A stretch of 64,000 nt of DNA from Strongyloides papillosus (Eukaryota; Nematoda; Chromadorea; Rhabditida; Strongyloididae), in the NCBI GenBank assembly GCA_005656395.1, contig SRSI01000017.1, positions 1-64,000 of the forward strand. Reading direction: 5' to 3'. The position numbers and the translations under genes are program-made. Below the pieces are notes generated by a model. The model did not search any database. It saw only the letters and a program-made list of their open reading frames with translations, and had not been told where the DNA came from. Of the stretch, positions 63,103 to 64,000 are shown piece after piece (within the stretch, counting starts at the first letter, position 1; each line of letters opens with the position of its first letter).

Positions 63103-64000
63103 ATGCAAAGAAGATACGAAACTCGAAATCCGAGAGGAAAATCTGATATTGGAGCAAAGGATAATCTGACTGTTGAGGAACAATACAAGGCTATTGTCTC
63201 AAGCGCGGTAAAATCTGTTAAATCTGTAAATCGTAAAAGTAGTACATCTGGTCGTGCATCTCTGTCTGTTAATTCTGGTACTACGTCTGTGAACACATCT
63301 GTAACCGCATCTGAAACCACATCTGATACTATATCTACGGATATTTCTGAATCTAGAACTGCTCCTTCTGAAAACAAATCTTACACATCTGAAAACAAAT
63401 CTTACACATCTGAAAATCAATCTGATAAATCTAAATACATCTCTGAAAACTCTGTAATTATCACTGAAGGTTCGACAGCCAAGAATCTAATAAACATGTC
63501 AGTGATCGGGAACGAAAACGGAAGCAATCAAAATCCAGACTTGGGAAGACTGGAAAATATGCTCAGACAATTGACTGAATCTATGAATACAATGAATATA
63601 CAAATGACTGAGAGAATCACACAAATGGGACAAGAAATTAATGATCTAAGACAAGCAAACGGAGGTAATAATAATAATAATACTCAGACAAACACACAAC
63701 CACCATCTACGTCATTATTTGGTCAAAATTGGCAGCCTCAAGTTGAACTTCATTCATCATTAGAAACCGCCATTCCAAATTTTACCTCCAAGGATGACTT
63801 CAATGGATGGAAAAGAAAATTTGAAATATACTGCTCTGAACGTAATATAACTGGTGAAAGAAAAAGAAATCGTCTATTACTATTTCTAGATGTCCAAATC
63901 ATCAATAATTTAGCCTTCCACAATATACATGAAGAAAATTACGAAAGAATATGTGACTTCTTAACTGAAAACTATGGTCGTATTAAAGATAAAGTTGCTG
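63103..64000 (+). CDS. Retrotransposon Gag, 5' part (runs off window end)
   Basis: The frame is open from the ATG at 63103 to the last base (299 codons). Its codon use is less AT-biased than that of the host genes. The N-terminal 150 residues are Ser/Thr-rich and low complexity (including SENKSYT repeats). A coiled-coil-like segment follows (LENMLRQLTESMNTMNIQMT…). After a short Asn/Gln-rich linker, a folded part contains FNGWKRKFEIYCSERNI and RLLLFLDVQIINNLAF, typical of the capsid-like domain of Ty3/gypsy-type Gag ('F.GWK.KFE.Y', 'K...LL..L'). The element has no break so far, so it could be young and complete beyond the window. The superfamily is inferred from Gag only. Confidence 0.75.
   Translation, partial: MQRRYETRNPRGKSDIGAKDNLTVEEQYKAIVSSAVKSVKSVNRKSSTSGRASLSVNSGTTSVNTSVTASETTSDTISTDISESRTAPSENKSYTSENKSYTSENQSDKSKYISENSVIITEGSTAKNLINMSVIGNENGSNQNPDLGRLENMLRQLTESMNTMNIQMTERITQMGQEINDLRQANGGNNNNNTQTNTQPPSTSLFGQNWQPQVELHSSLETAIPNFTSKDDFNGWKRKFEIYCSERNITGERKRNRLLLFLDVQIINNLAFHNIHEENYERICDFLTENYGRIKDKVA

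Noticed and set aside
1..64000. tRNA, rRNA, spliced-leader RNA genes and CRISPR arrays
   Set aside because: I looked for T-arm-like GGTTCGAATCC, rRNA-like conserved blocks, the SL1 leader and spaced direct repeats and found none I could support.

Overview
The window is nuclear DNA of a nematode with an extremely AT-rich genome, most like Strongyloides and its relatives. The evidence is the very high A+T, spliceosomal introns of only about 40 to 69 nt with GT..AG ends, and nematode-specific families: a transthyretin-like (TTL) secreted protein, a nematode polyprotein allergen (NPA) and an expanded M13 peptidase locus. The species assignment is inference. All intron positions below were read from splice motifs and checked for frame, not from transcripts.

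Layout. 1-390: a deleted copy of a foldback repeat. 0.4-10.9 kb: almost gene-free AT-rich DNA with one unidentified GC-richer ORF on the minus strand (2506-3495). 10.9-12.1 kb: a decayed Mutator-like DNA transposon with a perfect 9-bp target-site duplication. 13.7-15.4 kb: a foldback element. 15.8-19.1 kb: a young pseudogene of a long protein. 19.4-35.2 kb holds most of the genes: a rhodopsin-type GPCR (-), a small Ly6/ET-like GPI-type protein (-), complex I subunit NDUFB2 (+), a secreted Kunitz inhibitor (-), an NPA protein ending in laminin-type EGF modules (+), GTP cyclohydrolase I (+), a TTL protein (+) and a small BTB-domain protein (+). 36.4-40.0 kb: a tandem duplication of a compact M13 (neprilysin-like) peptidase, one copy intact and one dead. 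41.0-41.5 kb: an unidentified small secreted protein.

From 42 kb to the end the window is dominated by inverted structures and transposon remains. There are two more copies of the 1.4-1.6 kb foldback family, a second foldback family with internal 168-bp repeats and a nested third foldback, a TTL pseudogene, and a decayed retrotransposon integrase. A giant palindrome follows (arms 54930-57548 and 59884-62502), each arm carrying the same intact two-exon gene in opposite orientation. A mariner-type MITE sits in its loop. An LTR retrotransposon starts exactly at the right edge of the palindrome, and its gag runs off the window.

The genes do not form one pathway. Several encode secreted or surface proteins (NPA-EGF, Kunitz, TTL, M13 peptidase, ET/Ly6-like, palindrome gene), set between housekeeping or neural genes (NDUFB2, GTP cyclohydrolase I, GPCR). 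The most unusual features are the near-perfect palindrome with duplicated gene, the NPA-laminin EGF protein, and the density of long foldback repeats able to give double-stranded RNA.
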